64,000 nt of DNA. It comes from Streptomyces sp. BA2. Lineage in GTDB: Bacteria > Actinomycetota > Actinomycetes > Streptomycetales > Streptomycetaceae. Both the position numbers and the translations under genes were made by a program. This document shows positions 61,650 to 64,000 of this stretch, one piece after another. The DNA is taken from positions 434,001 to 498,000 of the forward strand of contig NZ_WSRO01000002.1 in assembly GCF_009769735.1 (NCBI RefSeq), given 5' to 3'. The stretch's first letter is position 1, and every line of letters starts with the position of its first letter. The notes below the pieces were generated by a model that was not told where the DNA came from, searched no databases, and saw only the letters and a list, made by a program, of their open reading frames with translations.

Positions 61650-61679
61650 GGACCGGGGCGGAGAGAGCCGCCCCGGTCC
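61650..61679 (+). terminator. Strong hairpin terminator of VWA gene
   Basis: GGACCGGGGCGG and CCGCCCCGGTCC make a perfect 12-bp stem around AGAGAG, 33 bases past the stop. Confidence 0.85.
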
Positions 61680-61732
61680 ATCGCCCTGCGGGCCTGTGTG
61701 CCCTGCAGGGCCTTTTGGCTGGGCCCTGCGGG

Positions 61733-63100
61733 TCAGTCCCCGATGTGCGGCAGCAGCGAGACGATCTTGCTGCCGCGCCGGACTACCAACACGTCCTCGT
61801 AGGCGAGGAGTTGGGGCACGTCCATGAAGCCGGGGCCCGGCTTGCCGGGGTCCACGTGGCCGCGCCAGACTCGCTCACCCGTGTTCAGATCGAGGCCGGA
61901 CAGGTCGCCGGTCGGGCTGAGGAAGTACACGACGCCCTGCCCCGACGACACCACGGGAGACGTGATGCCAGGCAGGGCCTCCGTATCGGGCATCTTGACG
62001 CCCACCGGGGCCGTCCACAGGGTCTTTCCCGTGGTCAGCGAGTAGGCCGAGGCCATGCCCTTCCAGGTCACGGTGAACACGCGATCGCCCACGACATCCG
62101 AGCCGGCCAGCGGCGCCTCGAGGCGATAGGAGTGCGACGTCTGCTTCCCGGAACCGCTGATGGTGGTCAGTCGCATGCTCTTGCGGGCCGCCCCGCCCTT
62201 GCCGGTCGGCGTCTTCTTCGCTTCGATCAGAACCATCCGGTCCCCCGAGGTTCCGACGAACTGCTGCCCGCCGGGAAGAGCCGTGACCTTCTCGGCCTTG
62301 CCGGTGGCGGGGTCCAGACGGAGGATGTCCGTGCCCTGAGGCTTCTCGACGTCACGCATGCACGCGAGATGGGGCACGCCGTTCAGCACCGCCCGTTGGC
62401 ACACGGTGCCCTTGTCCCAGGTGTGGCGCCACTTCTCCTTGCCCGTCAGCGGGTTGAGGGCCGACATCGTACGAAGATTCGGGGTGTTCGCGAGGACCGC
62501 GCCGTCGATGAGCATGGCGGCCTGGTCGGTGCGGTCGTCCTGCGGCATCTCGACCGTCCACAGCACATCGCCGTTGTCGGCGCCCACCGCCATCAGGTCC
62601 GTGCCGCCCCGGTAGTCGCCGTTCGGTTCGTTCTTCGTGGTGTGGTTGCGGTAGGCGTAGACCACGCCGTCGCGCACGGCGAACGGATGGTCGATCCCGT
62701 CGCCTTCGCGCTTGACCTTGACCGTCCACAGCCGCTCGCCGGTGTTGGCGTCGAACTTGGCGGCGTCGTACTTGGACCCGGCGCAGTACAGCGCGGATCC
62801 GTCCACCAGGCAGCCCCGCTCGCCGGCGCCCGGGGCGTCCTTCTGCCACGGCTTCCAGCCCTCCGGCGACGCCGCGGGCCGCACAGGCCGGTCCTCTCCG
62901 CCCGCTCCGCCTCCGAAGCCGAGAACCGCCCCCACGGTGATCGCGGCAACGGCCACCGCCGCCCCCGCGACCTGTGAGAAACGGCGCCGGCTGCGCCGCC
63001 GCACCACCTTCTCGACCAGGTCCCCGGGCGCCCGCACCTGATCCAGGGCGACCGCGTGAAGCGTCTCCCGGACCTTCTCCTCCACCCGCTCCGTCGTCAT
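61733..63100 (-). CDS. Membrane-anchored PQQ-like beta-propeller protein, coupled to ECF sigma factor
   Basis: 455 residues. A cytoplasmic N-terminus of about 40 residues (MTTERVEEKVRETLHAVALDQVRAPGDLVEKVVRRRSRRR) precedes one transmembrane helix (about 42-63, VAGAAVAVAAITVGAVLGFGG). The extracytoplasmic part is a PQQ/WD-type propeller with repeated aspartate-tryptophan blades (ANTGERLWTVKVKREG, ADNGDVLWTVEMPQDD, NPLTGKEKWRHTWDKG, LTTGKTLWTAPVG, LNTGERVWRGHVDPG). Its ATG overlaps the sigma-factor stop (ATGA), so the two are made together. The cytoplasmic end may act as an anti-sigma contact and the propeller as sensor; no ZAS zinc motif is visible. Confidence 0.87.
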   Translation of the reverse strand: MTTERVEEKVRETLHAVALDQVRAPGDLVEKVVRRRSRRRFSQVAGAAVAVAAITVGAVLGFGGGAGGEDRPVRPAASPEGWKPWQKDAPGAGERGCLVDGSALYCAGSKYDAAKFDANTGERLWTVKVKREGDGIDHPFAVRDGVVYAYRNHTTKNEPNGDYRGGTDLMAVGADNGDVLWTVEMPQDDRTDQAAMLIDGAVLANTPNLRTMSALNPLTGKEKWRHTWDKGTVCQRAVLNGVPHLACMRDVEKPQGTDILRLDPATGKAEKVTALPGGQQFVGTSGDRMVLIEAKKTPTGKGGAARKSMRLTTISGSGKQTSHSYRLEAPLAGSDVVGDRVFTVTWKGMASAYSLTTGKTLWTAPVGVKMPDTEALPGITSPVVSSGQGVVYFLSPTGDLSGLDLNTGERVWRGHVDPGKPGPGFMDVPQLLAYEDVLVVRRGSKIVSLLPHIGD

Positions 63101-63648
63101 CCCTGCATCTCCTTCGGCGTGTAGCTGAGCGACTGCGCCTGTTCCGCGGGCCGTTCGGGCCCGAGCTCCGGTACGAGCGCGCGGAGCTTGGCGAGCGATC
63201 GGTGCGCGGTACTGCGCACCGTGCCCACCGGGCACCTCAGCAGCGCCGCGACCTCGCCCTCCGGCAGATCCTCGAAGTAGCGCAGCACGACCACGGCCCG
63301 CTGCCGCTTCGTCAGACGACGGAGCGCCGCCCACAGCGCGATCCGCAGCTCGGAATCCGACTCGGCACCGGCTTCCCCGCCGGACTCGGGCAGTACGGGC
63401 ACCGTCGTCTCGGCGCGATGTCTGCGCAGCCGCCAGCGGCTGACCTGCTGGCGGTACAGGACCTGGCGGACATACGCCTCGGGCTGCTCGATGTGCGCCC
63501 AGCGTCCGTAGGCCTTCATCAGCGCAATCTGCAGCAGATCCTCCGCCGCATGCCGGTCCCCGCCGGTGAGCAGCACCGCGAGCCGCAGCAGCGCGGTGGA
63601 GCGCATCGCTACGAACTCCCGGAACTCGTCGTGACTTGAGGCCTCCAT
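63097..63648 (-). CDS. SigE-family ECF RNA polymerase sigma factor
   Basis: 183 residues from ATG 63648 with GGGAGGG upstream. Region 2: FREFVAMRSTALLRLAVLLTGGDRHAAEDLLQIALMKAYGRW; region 4: LTKRQRAVVVLRYFEDLPEGEVAALLRCPVGTVRSTAHRSLAKLR. This is the SigE-family ECF group abundant in streptomycetes, generally without a classic anti-sigma domain partner. Its stop overlaps the start of the membrane propeller gene. Confidence 0.93.
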   Translation of the reverse strand: MEASSHDEFREFVAMRSTALLRLAVLLTGGDRHAAEDLLQIALMKAYGRWAHIEQPEAYVRQVLYRQQVSRWRLRRHRAETTVPVLPESGGEAGAESDSELRIALWAALRRLTKRQRAVVVLRYFEDLPEGEVAALLRCPVGTVRSTAHRSLAKLRALVPELGPERPAEQAQSLSYTPKEMQG

Positions 63649-63802
63649 CGACCCTCCCCTTCTTGGCAACCATCACGACGCGATGGGCCGCCCCCAGCTA
63701 TCCCTCTGCGGACGAGATTGTGCGTTCACACCAAACGGGGCGGGTGAGAGACCCGTTGTGCGGGGTGGCGGGGCGCGGGTTCCCACAGCCGGTCGCGTCG
63801 GA

Positions 63803-64000
63803 TCACTGAGGGGAGAGCTTGTGGACGGTGGTGTCGTCGGGGTTCAGCCGTCGCCCGTCCGCGGACAGCACCTCCAGCGGACGGAGGCTGTTCCCCTGCC
63901 GGCGGTCGACCAATTGTGAGTGAGGCTCGCCGGGGGCGAAGAAGTTCTGTTCGCCCCACTGCCGCAGCGCCACGATGACGGGGAAGAGTGCCTCGCCCTT
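63803..64000 (-). CDS. HxlR-family regulator, C-terminal part (5' end off window)
   Basis: 65 residues and a stop visible on the minus strand: FPVIVALRQWGEQNFFAPGEPHSQLVDRRQGNSLRPLEVLSADGRRLNPDDTTVHKL. The A-L-x-x-W-G-E then LVDRR-x-G-x-x-x-RPLEV pattern is the C-terminal end of long HxlR proteins. The N-terminal DNA-binding part lies beyond the window. Confidence 0.7.
   Translation of the reverse strand, partial: KGEALFPVIVALRQWGEQNFFAPGEPHSQLVDRRQGNSLRPLEVLSADGRRLNPDDTTVHKLSPQ

Overview
The window is very GC-rich actinobacterial DNA, almost certainly from a Streptomyces chromosome. Supporting signs are strong G/C bias at third codon positions, frequent GTG starts, a snapalysin-type protease, a DasR-like site before a GH18 chitinase, GAF-ANTAR regulators, a DUF574-type methyltransferase, SigE-family ECF sigma coupling and a ydaO-type riboswitch before a LysM/lytic transglycosylase gene. 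No rRNA, tRNA, CRISPR array or intact insertion sequence was seen. Many small regulator/enzyme pairs, several decayed genes and few core genes suggest an arm-like, accessory part of the chromosome.

Layout. 1-4.8 kb: secreted degradative enzymes (snapalysin, cut by the window edge; GH81 beta-1,3-glucanase with a CBM56-like domain under a LacI-type palindrome) and a lipoprotein. 5-10.2 kb: a MarR/VOC pair with a perfect operator, small membrane and transporter genes, and a gene with a MerR-type promoter. 10.4-13.7 kb: GH18 chitinase with a dre-like site and a GNAT-AAA+ fusion protein. 14.1-18.6 kb: a decayed MFS transporter, an Asp/Glu racemase-family protein, two divergent GAF-ANTAR proteins and the remnant of a third. 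18.6-31.2 kb: FAD oxidoreductases, methyltransferases, MBL-fold hydrolase, RidA, WYL, HxlR and TetR regulators, mostly as divergent regulator/target pairs with visible palindromes. 31.2-36.3 kb: a dioxygenase-like protein, a nitroreductase/TetR pair with two operators and a third similar site at an EF-hand gene, then GlxA and an alpha/beta hydrolase.

37-43 kb: c-di-AMP-type riboswitch and LysM/SLT cell-wall hydrolase, a DinB/MDMPI-like protein, a complete sugar ABC importer set without its ATPase (binding lipoprotein plus two permeases), and a DUF899 gene broken by an in-frame TAG. 43-48.9 kb: glycosyltransferase, P-loop kinase-like protein, Tat-type propeller protein, and an ABC-F ribosome-protection gene preceded by a 14-codon leader peptide and attenuator-like hairpins. 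A strong terminator follows, then a cluster of fragments (response regulator, histidine kinase, ABC permease). 48.9-56 kb: GNAT, a binding protein without signal peptide, HAD dehalogenase opposite a CGNR regulator with twin palindromes, TetR, SMP-30-like lipoprotein and a ~78-bp tandem repeat. 55-60.4 kb: an SDR and a Baeyer-Villiger monooxygenase diverging from a perfect TetR-type palindrome, followed by an MHS-type MFS transporter and an AhpD/CMD-like protein. Together with the SMP-30-like protein this looks like alcohol to ketone to lactone to hydroxyacid catabolism. 60.5-64 kb: VWA protein, an ECF sigma factor translationally coupled to a membrane-anchored PQQ-type propeller protein, and the end of an HxlR regulator.

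All functions are inferred from reading translations and motifs by eye. No database search was run. Start codons were chosen by Shine-Dalgarno position where one could be seen.
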